Shown: positions 26,001-34,223, counted from the first letter of the stretch. The stretch is 64,000 nucleotides of DNA from Tolypothrix tenuis PCC 7101 (GCF_002368295.1 NZ_AP018248.1:2353977-2417976); one strand, 5' to 3'. The notes: generated by a model not told the origin, from the sequence alone. Made by a program: numbers and translations.

Positions 26001-26927
26001 TTAACGACCCTTACTGAGGCTAAACATAGGGTCAACTGCTTCTACTCGTAAGCTTAGGCTCACACGCTCTTGTAATTTGGCTTCAACGGCTACTTTGAGG
26101 GTTGCGGTACTACTGGGGCAGGAACCACAAGCACCTTGCAGCATTACTTGGACGCGATCGCCATCTACGTCGTACAGTTCAATATCTCCGCCATCGGCAA
26201 TCAGTAGTGGTCTAACTTCTTCGTCTAGAACCTTTTGAATCAAGGCGATTTTTTGGACGGTTGTTAGTGGTCGTGCGGATTTTTCTTGAGTAGTGGCAGC
26301 AATTTTTGTGCTTAATTTGTAGCTAGTACCAATAGATAATTCTTGTTGCACCGCAGAGATTAGGTCATCGATATTTGCTAGACAAGAACCGCAACCGCCA
26401 CCTGCTTTGATATAGCTGGTTACTTGTTCGGCAGTAGTGAGGCTGTTTTCTTGAATCACCCGGCGAACCTTAGATTCGCTGATCCCAAAGCAACTACAAA
26501 TCAATGCGCCTTCATCATCGTCATGAGCAACTACCGGAATTCCTCGGTATTTGAAAATCGCCGCTTCTAAAGCTTCTTGTCCCATCACCGAACAGTGCAT
26601 CTTGGCTTCTGGTAATCCGCCTAGATATTCGGCAATCTCTTTATTGGTGACTTTCAAAGCTTCGTCTAAGGTTAGACCTTTAATTAACTCAGTCAAAGCC
26701 GAAGAAGATGCGATCGCACTTGTACAACCAAAGGTCTGAAACCGAGCATCAAGAATTTTATCACTGTCTACTTCTACCTTAAGGTGCAGTCTCAGCGCGT
26801 CTCCGCAAGCAATACTGCCCACCTCTCCAAAAACCACTGCCACACCTGCTTCATTGTTATCTGTGATCGCACCTTGGTTTTTGGGATTGTAAAAAAGTTC
26901 TAATACCTTATCCGTATATTCCCACAT
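26001..26927 (-). CDS. nifU: Iron-sulfur cluster scaffold NifU
   Basis: This 308-aa protein has the three-part NifU layout. The IscU-like domain carries three cysteines (SIACGDALR, TFGCTSAIASS, MHCSVMG). The central [2Fe-2S] domain has ICSCFGISESKVR and AGGGCGSCLANID. The C-terminal Nfu domain has LQGACGSCPSST. It assembles clusters from NifS-supplied sulfur for NifH and other nif proteins. It follows nifS after 90 bp of GCCTCCCTG-type simple sequence. All cluster ligands are present. Confidence 0.97.
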   Translation of the reverse strand: MWEYTDKVLELFYNPKNQGAITDNNEAGVAVVFGEVGSIACGDALRLHLKVEVDSDKILDARFQTFGCTSAIASSSALTELIKGLTLDEALKVTNKEIAEYLGGLPEAKMHCSVMGQEALEAAIFKYRGIPVVAHDDDEGALICSCFGISESKVRRVIQENSLTTAEQVTSYIKAGGGCGSCLANIDDLISAVQQELSIGTSYKLSTKIAATTQEKSARPLTTVQKIALIQKVLDEEVRPLLIADGGDIELYDVDGDRVQVMLQGACGSCPSSTATLKVAVEAKLQERVSLSLRVEAVDPMFSLSKGR

Positions 26928-27017
26928 GACTTTGTTTAAATTGGTTATTTTTTATTTATGGGTATAAAGGAAAACTTCTTCCTCTGCCTCCCTGCTTCCT
27001 CTGCTCCCTCTGCTCTC

Positions 27018-28214
27018 TTAATGAGCCAACGCTTCTTCCCGCCCTTGCAGCCAGTCAGCTTGGTCGTTGTTGAATGGAGAGATAGCCCGTAGGCGTTCGA
27101 CAATTGGGGGCATGACTTCGAGGACTTTATCTATCTCGGCTTCAGTGGTGTAGCGTGAAAGACTGAAGCGAATCGAACCGTGCAGAATGGTGTATGGTAA
27201 GCCCATTGCTCGTAAAACATGGGAGGGTTCTAAAGAACCAGAAGTACAGGCGGAACCAGAAGATGCACAGATGCCGTATTGGTTGAGGGATAATAAAATC
27301 GCTTCGCCTTCGATGTACTTGAAACCGATATTGGTGGTGTTGGGTAATCTGGAAGTGGGATGACCATTAACTTGAGTGTCAGCGATCGCAGTCAGCAAAC
27401 CTTTTTCTAAGCGATCGCGTAATGCTTTTTCCCGTTGTATATCTTTTAAATGTACTTGTGCTAATTCCGCAGCTTTGCCTAAAGCAATAATACCGGGAAC
27501 GTTCTCTGTACCAGCTCTGCGTCCTCGTTCTTGGTGTCCACCAATTAACAGGGGACGGAACCTCACACCGCGTCTGACATACAATGCACCCATCCCTTTA
27601 GGAGCATGGAGTTTGTGACCGGAGAGGGTGAGCATATCAATGCTGCTAGTCTTGAGGTTGAGGGGAATTTTACCCACCGCCTGCACAGCATCTACATGGA
27701 AGATAGCGCCTGCATCCTTCGCCCGTAACCCAATCTGCTCAATGGGGAAAATCACGCCGGTTTCATTGTTGGCATACATTGTAGAAACTAAAGCAGTATT
27801 GCCAGTGAGGGCAGCTTCTAGTTCCATCAAGTCGATTTGTCCCTGAGCATCTACAGATAAGTAGGTAACTGTATAGCCTTGTTTTTCTAGTTGTTTGCAG
27901 ACATTGAGTATTGCTGCGTGTTCTACTTGAGTAGTAATAATATGGCGTTTTTCTGGTTGTGCTGCTAAAGCTGCTTTGATAGCTGCGTTATTGCCTTCAG
28001 TACCGCAACTGGTGAAGATAATTTCGGAATCTTCGGCTCCCAAAAGGGATGCAACTTGCGCCCTAGCTTCCCTAACTGCTTTCCCTACCTGTCCGCCAAA
28101 GCTGTGCATCGAAGAAGGATTACCGTAAAACTCGGTGAGGTAGGGCAGCATCGCCTCTATAACTTGCTCATCTACCTTAGTCGTGGCATTGTTATCTAAA
28201 TAAATCACACTCAT
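27018..28214 (-). CDS. nifS: Cysteine desulfurase NifS
   Basis: This 398-aa PLP enzyme takes sulfur from cysteine for Fe-S cluster assembly on NifU. The PLP lysine is Lys201 in LSGHKLHAPKG. The catalytic cysteine is Cys323 in SSGSACTSGSLEPSHVL. The N-terminus YLDNNATTKVDE is typical. Its start overlaps the fdxN stop by 4 bp (ATGA). It precedes nifU in the order conserved in cyanobacteria. Confidence 0.97.
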   Translation of the reverse strand: MSVIYLDNNATTKVDEQVIEAMLPYLTEFYGNPSSMHSFGGQVGKAVREARAQVASLLGAEDSEIIFTSCGTEGNNAAIKAALAAQPEKRHIITTQVEHAAILNVCKQLEKQGYTVTYLSVDAQGQIDLMELEAALTGNTALVSTMYANNETGVIFPIEQIGLRAKDAGAIFHVDAVQAVGKIPLNLKTSSIDMLTLSGHKLHAPKGMGALYVRRGVRFRPLLIGGHQERGRRAGTENVPGIIALGKAAELAQVHLKDIQREKALRDRLEKGLLTAIADTQVNGHPTSRLPNTTNIGFKYIEGEAILLSLNQYGICASSGSACTSGSLEPSHVLRAMGLPYTILHGSIRFSLSRYTTEAEIDKVLEVMPPIVERLRAISPFNNDQADWLQGREEALAH

Positions 28215-28570
28215 GCTTCTACACTCACCACTTTTTGCTTGCGCTTAGATAATTGCTCGGAAAGTTTTTGAGAATACAGATTAAACCAGCGTTTCCAGTA
28301 ATCTGTTTGTGATGTTCCTGTTAACTTGTCTATTAGGCGATCGTGAGTAGCAAACCACCATTCCCAATAATCAGTCGGCACAGGAATGCAACCATCTTGT
28401 GTAGGACAATAAGCGAGACATTGAGAAACACTATAAGCACCAACACAGTTTGTACAAAGGTTAGAATCAATCCAGTAGTGACCATCTGTGGTGATTTTGA
28501 TTGCACCTGTGGGACATACAGACCGACAGCGATCGCAGGAAATACATTGGCTGGTAATCTTGTAACTCAT
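28211..28570 (-). CDS. fdxN: Nif ferredoxin FdxN, 2x[4Fe-4S] type
   Basis: This 119-aa protein has the cluster motif CISCDRCRSVCPTGAI and a second, modified motif CTNCVGAYSVSQCLAYCPT. A Trp-rich C-terminal tail (YWEWWFATHDRLIDKL, YWKRWF) is typical of cyanobacterial FdxN encoded between nifB and nifS. The frame is uninterrupted, so no fdxN excision element is present. It probably supplies electrons to NifB. Stop and nifS start overlap. Confidence 0.94.
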   Translation of the reverse strand: MSYKITSQCISCDRCRSVCPTGAIKITTDGHYWIDSNLCTNCVGAYSVSQCLAYCPTQDGCIPVPTDYWEWWFATHDRLIDKLTGTSQTDYWKRWFNLYSQKLSEQLSKRKQKVVSVEA

Positions 28571-28597
28571 AACTATCCTCCTTTTTGGGTATTGGGC

Positions 28598-28706
28598 ATT
28601 GGTAATGGGTAATGGGTAATGGGTAATGGGTAATTGGCAGTAATTATTTCTTCCTCATCCCCAGTCCCCAGTCCCCAGTCCCCAGTCCCTATTCCCTATT
28701 CCCTAA
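28598..28706. repeat. STRR tracts between nifB and fdxN, entering the nifB 3' end
   Basis: Two heptamer tracts occur: GGGTAAT repeats (28598-28637) and CCCCAGT/CCCTATT repeats (28658-28706). The second overlaps the end of nifB, so the last residues GNRE and the stop codon of NifB are encoded by repeat DNA. Confidence 0.88.
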
Positions 28707-30140
28707 AATCCATTGCTCGTAAAATTCCAAAGCAACCTTTTCAATTACGTCGTAAGCTTCAACGGTCTGTAAGCCAACTTTCTGCAATTGTTCTTGAGGA
28801 CAGTGACCTATTTTGGAAACCAGAACCGCTTTGCAATCGGAAATAGTATTAATAATGTTGTCTAAAGTGGCTTCTTCGCCATATCCACTTTGGCAATAAT
28901 GGTCAATCTTGCGATGACCGATAAACTTAGCACTGCTACCATCGACTTCGTAAATCATAAACTCTTTAGCATGACCGAAGTGCTGGTTAACTAAACCACC
29001 GCCTTTAGTGGCGACTGCAACTAAGATTTTGGGTCTGTCTTGTAGAGATGTTGTATGTAATGTCTCTACTACCTTTTCTTTGACGGCTTGAATTTCTTTT
29101 TGCGATTTCTCAATACCTGCATGGACTTCTTGGCGTTGCTCTAGATTATATTCTGGAGCCATTTCCATGAATTTATCTTTGGTGAATTCTTGACTACGGT
29201 CTTCACCTAACAATCCCACTGCATCGGCGCGACACTGGCGACAGTGGCGCATCATTTTCATATTGCCAGAACAGCTATCTTGTACTGCTTTCAATTCTTT
29301 AGATGTGGGGCCGCGCTGACCTGTTAAACCGAAGTGAGTACCATGTTCTGGGGCAGAAATCAGGGGCATAATATTGTGGAGGAATGCGCCCTTGGAACGA
29401 ATGACTTTGTTGACTTCTACCAAATGTTCGTCGTTAATTCCCGGGATCATGACCGAGTTAACTTTGCAAAGGATGTCTGCTTCTTGCAGGGCTTGTAATC
29501 CTTCCATCTGCTTTTCATGCAGAATGCGGACACCTTCAATTCCTCTATAGCGCTTGCGTTTGTAGTGAACCCAAGGATAAATATTCGCTCCGATTTCTGG
29601 GTCTACCATATTAATAGTTATGGTGACGTGGTCGATGTTGAGTTGTTTAATTCGATCCACATAATCGGGAAGCATCAATCCGTTAGTTGACAGACAAAGC
29701 TTGATATCTGGTGCTTTCTCAGTAATTAACTCGAAGGTGCGGAAAGTTTTTTCTGGATTCGCTAGGGGATCTCCAGGGCCTGCAATTCCCAAAACGGTCA
29801 TTTGGGGAATTTTGCCTGCAATCACTAAAACTTTATGCGCTGCTTCTTCTGGTGTGAGCAGTTCGCTGACAACACCAGGACGGCTTTCGTTTGCACAGTC
29901 ATATTTGCGGTTGCAATAGTTGCATTGAATATTACAAGCTGGTGCTACTGCAACGTGCATCCTCGCATAGTGATGATGAGCTTCTTCGCTATAGCAAGGA
30001 TGTTTTGCAATCCTTGCTTGGATTTTTTCATCTAAACTTGTTGTGGTATCGGTTTTGCTACTGCAACCACAACCGCCAGATTTGGCTTGAGTTGTTATCT
30101 CCGTAGTGGCAGAAGTTAAAAGCCCTGTAGGTGGTGTCAT
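28689..30140 (-). CDS. nifB: FeMo-cofactor biosynthesis radical SAM protein NifB with fused NifX-like domain
   Basis: This 483-aa enzyme makes NifB-co, the 8Fe-9S-C precursor of FeMo-cofactor. The radical SAM motif is Cys69-Cys73-Cys76 in ACNIQCNYCNRKYDC. Extra nif-specific cysteines occur in MMRHCRQCRADAVG and near the N-terminus (GGCGCSS). From about residue 367 there is a NifX/dinitrogenase cofactor-binding domain (ILVAVATKGGGLVNQHFGHAKEF). It is the first gene of the minus-strand nif run. The C-terminal four residues derive from an STRR tract. Upstream lies the shared regulatory region. Confidence 0.97.
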   Translation of the reverse strand: MTPPTGLLTSATTEITTQAKSGGCGCSSKTDTTTSLDEKIQARIAKHPCYSEEAHHHYARMHVAVAPACNIQCNYCNRKYDCANESRPGVVSELLTPEEAAHKVLVIAGKIPQMTVLGIAGPGDPLANPEKTFRTFELITEKAPDIKLCLSTNGLMLPDYVDRIKQLNIDHVTITINMVDPEIGANIYPWVHYKRKRYRGIEGVRILHEKQMEGLQALQEADILCKVNSVMIPGINDEHLVEVNKVIRSKGAFLHNIMPLISAPEHGTHFGLTGQRGPTSKELKAVQDSCSGNMKMMRHCRQCRADAVGLLGEDRSQEFTKDKFMEMAPEYNLEQRQEVHAGIEKSQKEIQAVKEKVVETLHTTSLQDRPKILVAVATKGGGLVNQHFGHAKEFMIYEVDGSSAKFIGHRKIDHYCQSGYGEEATLDNIINTISDCKAVLVSKIGHCPQEQLQKVGLQTVEAYDVIEKVALEFYEQWILGNRE

Positions 30141-30216
30141 TGAATTTCGCTACGTATTAGGGTTGGGGGCTGGCATTATGGAAGATGCTTTCAATCTCAG
30201 CCAAGTTTGTTGAATA

Positions 30217-30241
30217 TTGACTGTTAACAGTTAACTGTCAA
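30217..30241. repeat. Imperfect palindrome with double GTTAAC core
   Basis: TTGACTGTTAAC and GTTAACTGTCAA face each other 77-101 bp upstream of nifB. Similar GTTAAC strings form a tandem at 15236-15277 and a cluster at 36033-36068, so it is probably a dispersed repeat, though its position close to the nifB start is notable. Confidence 0.6.
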
Positions 30242-30433
30242 AGCTCAAAAATCCACATTATTAAATATGCAAATTGAATGTGGAACAGCTAATATCGCAT
30301 CTTCAATTACTTCTCGCTACAACTTTTGATAGTTATAACTGTCGAGTTTTTGTTAGTGCATTCAGTATTTAGCGATACATTTGTGTTAGTGCCTTGGGTG
30401 TTGTGCGCTACGTGTTTTATTTATAGCAGCCGC

Positions 30434-30454
30434 CTCACAAACGGAAGTTGTGAG
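30434..30454. promoter_or_regulatory. Inverted repeat CTCACAA-N7-TTGTGAG upstream of nifB
   Basis: Perfect 7-bp arms surround a 7-bp spacer, followed on the plus strand by TGTTTTTTATAA. It lies about 294 bp upstream of nifB with no rightward gene before it, so an operator or leader structure is as likely as a terminator. Confidence 0.45.
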
Positions 30455-30554
30455 TGTTTTTTATAATTTATTAAACTTATTAAGCTTGTACTCAAAAAGT
30501 GAAACTGATACTTGCCAAGCTTTGCAAAAATTTTAAAAAAAGTTTTTAGGTATA

Positions 30555-30613
30555 GGTACTAGTATTTTCTGCACTAGGTACGAGTATTTATGATGAAGGG
30601 GTTCAAGTATTTC
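30555..30613 (-). promoter_or_regulatory. Three phased copies of an AAATACTNGTACC-like motif upstream of nifB
   Basis: Read on the nifB sense strand the copies are AAATACTTGAACC, AAATACTCGTACC and AAATACTAGTACC, spaced 23 and 22 bp (about two helical turns). They end about 415 bp upstream of the nifB start. A perfect match to the third lies at 31507-31519, facing the other nif arm. This is the pattern of a multi-site activator region. CnfR, the nif activator of cyanobacteria, is a candidate binder, but this is a guess. Confidence 0.6.
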
Positions 30614-31065
30614 TGTACTCGCCTTGAACCTAGCACTACCAAGAGTTTGAGTGTAATTTGAGGTGTTTTTTGGTTGGGTTTTATCTGTACTCAGATATTG
30701 CACCATTGCTACCCAAAGCACTATTTATTTGGGTATTTGAGAGACAAATAACTGGAGTAGTTAACTTATTACTGCCCCAGTTGTTAAGCGAAATTCAATT
30801 CCGTATCCAAAATAACACTTTTCTCATGGAAAAATTTAATTTTAAAATAACTTAACCAAAAATCGTGTCATGAGATACAGAACCACTTTTTTCATCGTTG
30901 CAGGGTTTTTCGTTAATGCGGATCAGCACAAAGTTGAGCTAATTATGTGCGGGGTCACTCCCGTTGAGGCTTTTACCCCATCAAACTGTTTCAGAAAAGC
31001 ACCCATTTCAACAATGCGAAATCCTTGATATACAAAGTTTTTGCCTTTATGAGTTACTTGGGAGC

Positions 31066-31197
31066 GTTAAGGGATTTCCAAGAAATAAATTATTCCATCT
31101 TGTGGGGCGGGCATCTTGCCCGCCACATAAACTGGGCGGACAAGATGTCCACCCCACAATACATACTGGGATATTTTTTTATTTGGAAGTCCCTAAT
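31066..31197. mobile_element. MITE-like element with GGGA(T/C)TTCCAA ends
   Basis: TTAAGGGATTTCCAAGAAATAAA on the left mirrors TTTTTATTTGGAAGTCCCTAATA on the right. Inside is the hairpin GGCGGGCATCTTGCCCGCC and a related GGGCGGACAAGATGTCCACCCC. A matching half (TTTTTAGTTGGAAGTTCCTGA) occurs near 62744. There is no coding capacity. Confidence 0.65.
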
Positions 31198-31506
31198 AGT
31201 TTTTGTTCGCCTAGAGCAAGTATAGCATACATAAAGCAAAAATATTTGCTCAAAAATTTGCAAATATTTCTACTTCTGTGATTAATGTATATACAGCTAC
31301 AGAATTTTGAAGGTTAATCTATTTAATCAATTAACAATTAATCATAGTAAAACGTAGCTTCAGATACAGAAAATTATTTTTCAATATTTTTCATCTAATA
31401 TTGAGATGAGTACAAATTTATATGCAAGCAACCATGAGCAAAATCCGGTCAAATCCTGATGGAGCTTTCATTTTTAAATAAATCAGTACTGACTATTGAC
31501 TCTGAT

Positions 31507-31519
31507 AAATACTAGTACC
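31507..31519 (+). promoter_or_regulatory. AAATACTAGTACC motif upstream of the nifV arm
   Basis: The 13-bp sequence is identical to the third nifB-side copy and has the same orientation relative to its downstream genes. It lies about 355 bp before the first rightward CDS. A weaker partial copy (AAATCAGTACTG) lies at 31480-31491. Confidence 0.55.
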
Positions 31520-31690
31520 TTGGGGTAAAAATTTTTTTTTCTGCTTGTAAATTCTGATGAAATCAGGATTGATAGTAATTGAGTACAAGCTAATAAATGC
31601 ACTGGTATGGTTAGAGTCACCTGGTATAACTAGTTCTTATAAACTGGGCGGGATAGAAATAGACTAGTCCCGCTGCCTTAGAAGTCAAAA

Positions 31691-31711
31691 GAGACGCGAT
31701 TAATCGCGTCT
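31691..31711. repeat. GACGCGATTAATCGCGTC palindrome, copy 2
   Basis: This is a member of the four-copy palindrome family (14847, 31691, 38603, 62545). It lies in the intergenic region upstream of the nifV arm. Confidence 0.8.
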
Positions 31712-31874
31712 GTACAAGAGTACAGTTTTCTTTAATAACGATAATTTTCACCAATACTACATAGATTTTTAAGTGTAGTAGTTAATTAGTGATTGTTGAA
31801 TAGGTATAAATTCAAATTTTTGAGCATGAATCATGAATAATTAAGAATCAAAATTTTCTACAGGCATTTTGCTT

Positions 31875-32129
31875 ATGTTTAAGCCTCCTACTTGTAATCT
31901 CAATACGCAAATTTCCGAGATACCTGTTAGCGATCGCTGGCGAATTTATCAGCACTTACAAGATGTAATGATTCCCTGTAGGTCGCCAGCAGATCATTCT
32001 GTCATGGTGGGTTTTAATCATGCGATCGCGGCTCTTTTTGTTCGCAGTCATGCCCACAATTCTTTTGCTGCTCGGCAAGAGTTACTCGATTGGCTAGAAA
32101 AATCTTGTACAGCAGAAGTGAATTATTAA
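31875..32129 (+). CDS. Hypothetical protein heading the nifV arm, 84 aa
   Basis: I do not recognise a named family. The protein begins MFKPPTCNLNTQI, then DRWRIYQHLQDVMIPCRSPADHSVMVGFNHAIAALFVRSHAHN, and ends with an amphipathic helix (ARQELLDWLEKSC). Several His and Cys residues are spread through it. A TTG at 31869 would add two residues; the ATG at 31875 is preferred. It is followed by a microprotein gene, nifV, nifZ and nifT on the same strand, so it is probably co-expressed with nif genes. Confidence 0.75.
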   Translation: MFKPPTCNLNTQISEIPVSDRWRIYQHLQDVMIPCRSPADHSVMVGFNHAIAALFVRSHAHNSFAARQELLDWLEKSCTAEVNY

Positions 32130-32167
32130 TTACTTGCTGATGAAAATTTAAGCATGAGGAAGCTAGC

Positions 32168-32263
32168 ATGATGACAGTATTACTTGCCAGTATGAGTTTG
32201 ATAGTTATTCCGGCAATTGTGAATACATATTTTGGCTATTTATTGCTACGAGCCAAGAAATAA
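32168..32263 (+). CDS. 31-aa single-helix membrane microprotein in the nif cluster
   Basis: The frame encodes MMTVLLASMSLIVIPAIVNT, then YFGYLLLRAKK. It is one hydrophobic helix of about 22 residues with a basic C-terminal end, suggesting a membrane span with cytoplasmic Lys/Arg. A good ribosome site, GAGGAAG, lies 6 bp upstream of the first ATG. It sits 38 bp after the 84-aa gene and 87 bp before nifV. No family was recognised. Its size resembles small photosynthetic or respiratory complex subunits, but no assignment is possible by eye. Confidence 0.65.
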   Translation: MMTVLLASMSLIVIPAIVNTYFGYLLLRAKK

Positions 32264-32350
32264 AGTTTGAGTAATTCATCATACCACTATTGCTAATAGC
32301 AATTAATCCCCAGGGGAAAAGCTAAAATCCTACAAGAGGCGTTGGGCATT

Positions 32351-33466
32351 ATGAATGCGATCATTGTTAACGATACTACACTAAGGGATGGAGAACAGGC
32401 GGCGGGTGTGGCCTTTAATGTTGAGGAAAAAGTAGCGATCGCTAAATTATTAGACGCTATTGGTGTAGGTGAATTAGAAGTAGGTATCCCCGCAATGGGT
32501 GAAGTGGAAACCCAAGCGATCGCCGCAATTTCTCGCTTGGGTTTACAAGCTCAACTTTTAGGTTGGAACCGTGCGAATATCTCAGATATTCAGGCTTCCA
32601 TCGCCTGTGGGTTGCAGCGCGTACATATATCTGTTCCCGTTTCCGAAATTCAAATTGCTGCCAAGTTTCATGGACAGTGGCGCTTGATGTTAAGAAAACT
32701 CAAAGATGCCATTAGCTTTGCACGCGATCGCGGTCTTTGGGTAGCAGTCGGTGGCGAAGATTCTTCTAGAGCCGATGAAAAATTCCTCTTAGATGTAGCG
32801 CTTTATGCTCAAGATTGGGGTGCATCCAGATTTCGCTTTTGCGATACTATCGGCATTCTCGACCCCTTTACTACATACACCAGAGTTCATCAATTGGTGA
32901 CGTATTTATCAATCCCAGTGGAAATGCACACCCATAATGATTTCGGTTTAGCAACCGCAAATGCTTTAGCTGGGTTGCAAGCTGGAGCCTTAGCGGTGAA
33001 TACAACCGTGAATGGCTTGGGGGAAAGAGCTGGTAACGCCGCCTTAGAAGAAGTGGTGATGGCGCTCAAACGCATCCAAGGAATTGATTTAGGAATTGAT
33101 ACCACTCGGTTATTAGAGCTTTCGCGAATGGTAGCAACTGCATCAGGTTGTCATGTACCTCCTTGGAAAGCGATCGTCGGTGAAAATACCTTTGCTCATG
33201 AATCAGGAATTCACGCTCATAGCGTTTTGCAAAACCCTGTGACTTACGAACCTTTTGCACCAGAAGAAGTAGGCTGGGAAAGACGCTTAGTTGTGGGTAA
33301 ACATTCAGGTCGGCATTTAGTAGCTAACTTACTACAGCAGCAAGGGATCAATTTAAACCCAGATGAAACCCAATCAATCTTAAATGCAGTAAGGCAACAA
33401 TCTGTAGAAAATAAACGCAGCTTGAATCTAGAAGAACTTTTGAGTTTAGTTCCATCTGAGAGATGA
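32351..33466 (+). CDS. nifV: Homocitrate synthase NifV
   Basis: This 371-aa enzyme condenses acetyl-CoA and 2-oxoglutarate to homocitrate, the organic ligand of FeMo-cofactor. It shows NDTTLRDGEQAAGVAF at the N-terminus, the metal-binding MHTHNDFGLATAN, and ESGIHAHS and VVGKHSGRH in the C-terminal part. A TTG at 32342 would add three residues; the ATG at 32351 is preferred. It is followed by nifZ and nifT. Isopropylmalate synthase is the main alternative family, but length and context favour NifV. Confidence 0.95.
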   Translation: MNAIIVNDTTLRDGEQAAGVAFNVEEKVAIAKLLDAIGVGELEVGIPAMGEVETQAIAAISRLGLQAQLLGWNRANISDIQASIACGLQRVHISVPVSEIQIAAKFHGQWRLMLRKLKDAISFARDRGLWVAVGGEDSSRADEKFLLDVALYAQDWGASRFRFCDTIGILDPFTTYTRVHQLVTYLSIPVEMHTHNDFGLATANALAGLQAGALAVNTTVNGLGERAGNAALEEVVMALKRIQGIDLGIDTTRLLELSRMVATASGCHVPPWKAIVGENTFAHESGIHAHSVLQNPVTYEPFAPEEVGWERRLVVGKHSGRHLVANLLQQQGINLNPDETQSILNAVRQQSVENKRSLNLEELLSLVPSER

Positions 33467-33532
33467 TTAAATTTTAGATTTGAGATTTGAGATTTTAAAT
33501 TTTGGATGAGTTTTTGAATTGATATAAATTTT

Positions 33533-33799
33533 ATGCAATTGGACGAACTAGAACTTGATTTACCCCCAGTATTTGAAATTGGTTCAAAAGTCAGAACTCG
33601 CAAATTAATCCGCAACGATGGCACTTACCCTGGGAAAGATATTGGGGAAACATTAGCAAAAAAAGGAGAAATTGGTTACATCGTTAGTATTGGTACATTT
33701 TTGCAAACTTCCTATATTTATGCGGTGCATTTTATAGAAAAGGGTGTAATAGTCGGTTGCCGGAAAAAAGAACTAGAAAATGTTGAGGAATCTAAATGA
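33533..33799 (+). CDS. nifZ: Nitrogen fixation protein NifZ
   Basis: This 88-aa protein has the NifZ core PPVFEIGSKVRTRKLIRNDGTYPGKDIGETLAKKGEIGYIVSIGTFLQ. NifZ acts in maturation of the second P-cluster of the MoFe protein in Azotobacter. It begins 66 bp after nifV and overlaps nifT by 4 bp (ATGA). Length is normal for cyanobacterial NifZ. Confidence 0.93.
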   Translation: MQLDELELDLPPVFEIGSKVRTRKLIRNDGTYPGKDIGETLAKKGEIGYIVSIGTFLQTSYIYAVHFIEKGVIVGCRKKELENVEESK

Positions 33800-33999
33800 A
33801 AGTAATGCTGCGTCAGAATTCTGCTGGACAGTTATTAGTATATGTTGCTAAAAAAGACCTTGAGGAAGAAGTTGTGAGCCAAACAGAGGGTTCGGAAGGT
33901 AAAATTTTTACCTTAGCTAATGGTTGGGAATTAGCAATTCCAGATTTATCAGAACCTTTAAAATTACCGCAGACTGTAGAAGCAAAAAGGCTTTCCTAA
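33796..33999 (+). CDS. nifT: NifT/FixU family protein
   Basis: This 67-aa protein has the NifT pattern MKVMLRQNSAGQLLVYVAKKDLEEEVVS and ends with a WELAIPDL segment. The family occurs with nifZ in most diazotrophs; it is not essential for nitrogen fixation where tested, and its role is unknown. It is translationally coupled to nifZ and is the last gene of the rightward nif arm. Confidence 0.92.
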   Translation: MKVMLRQNSAGQLLVYVAKKDLEEEVVSQTEGSEGKIFTLANGWELAIPDLSEPLKLPQTVEAKRLS

Positions 34000-34019
34000 A
34001 CAAAATTTCTTGAATAAGT

Positions 34020-34056
34020 TGGTAGGGTGTGTTGTCGCGCAGCGCAACGCACCAAT
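34020..34056. repeat. Hairpin GGTGTGTTG...CAACGCACC after nifT
   Basis: The arms pair with one mismatch around TCGCGCAGCG. It may terminate the nifVZT transcript, though no T-run follows. It resembles the repeat at 8884-8960. Confidence 0.5.
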
Positions 34057-34223
34057 TTATCATCAGGGTTTCCTACATACCAGGAATCGATAAAATTTAA
34101 TATGTTAACTAGACTTTTTTACCTTATTTTATGAGCCCAAAAAATCTCGCAGAATATTGTATGAAAGTTTTTTATAAGTCAGCCTAAATATTAGATTATT
34201 TCAAATCTCTTGTAGCGCTCGTT

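Larger units (their letters stand above)
30614..31873. other. Gene-free interval between the divergent nif arms
   Basis: Together with 30141-30613 this forms 1.7 kb without a credible gene. Frames of up to 105 codons at 30964-31281 run through a repeat element and lack a family pattern. No nifP (serine acetyltransferase) gene is found at this position. Contents are the motif copies, a MITE-like element at 31066-31197 and a GACGCG palindrome at 31691. A TATAAAT string near 31804 is a possible -10 element for the rightward genes. Confidence 0.6.

Noticed and set aside
30964..31281. 105-aa plus-strand frame in the nif regulatory region
   Set aside because: It runs through a MITE-like element with palindromic GGCGGGCATCTTGCCCGCC, has no ribosome site and no family pattern.
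30141..31873. Search for nifP and for an NtcA site GTA-N8-TAC
   Set aside because: No serine acetyltransferase frame is present and I found no well-placed consensus NtcA site with a matching -10 in this region by eye.
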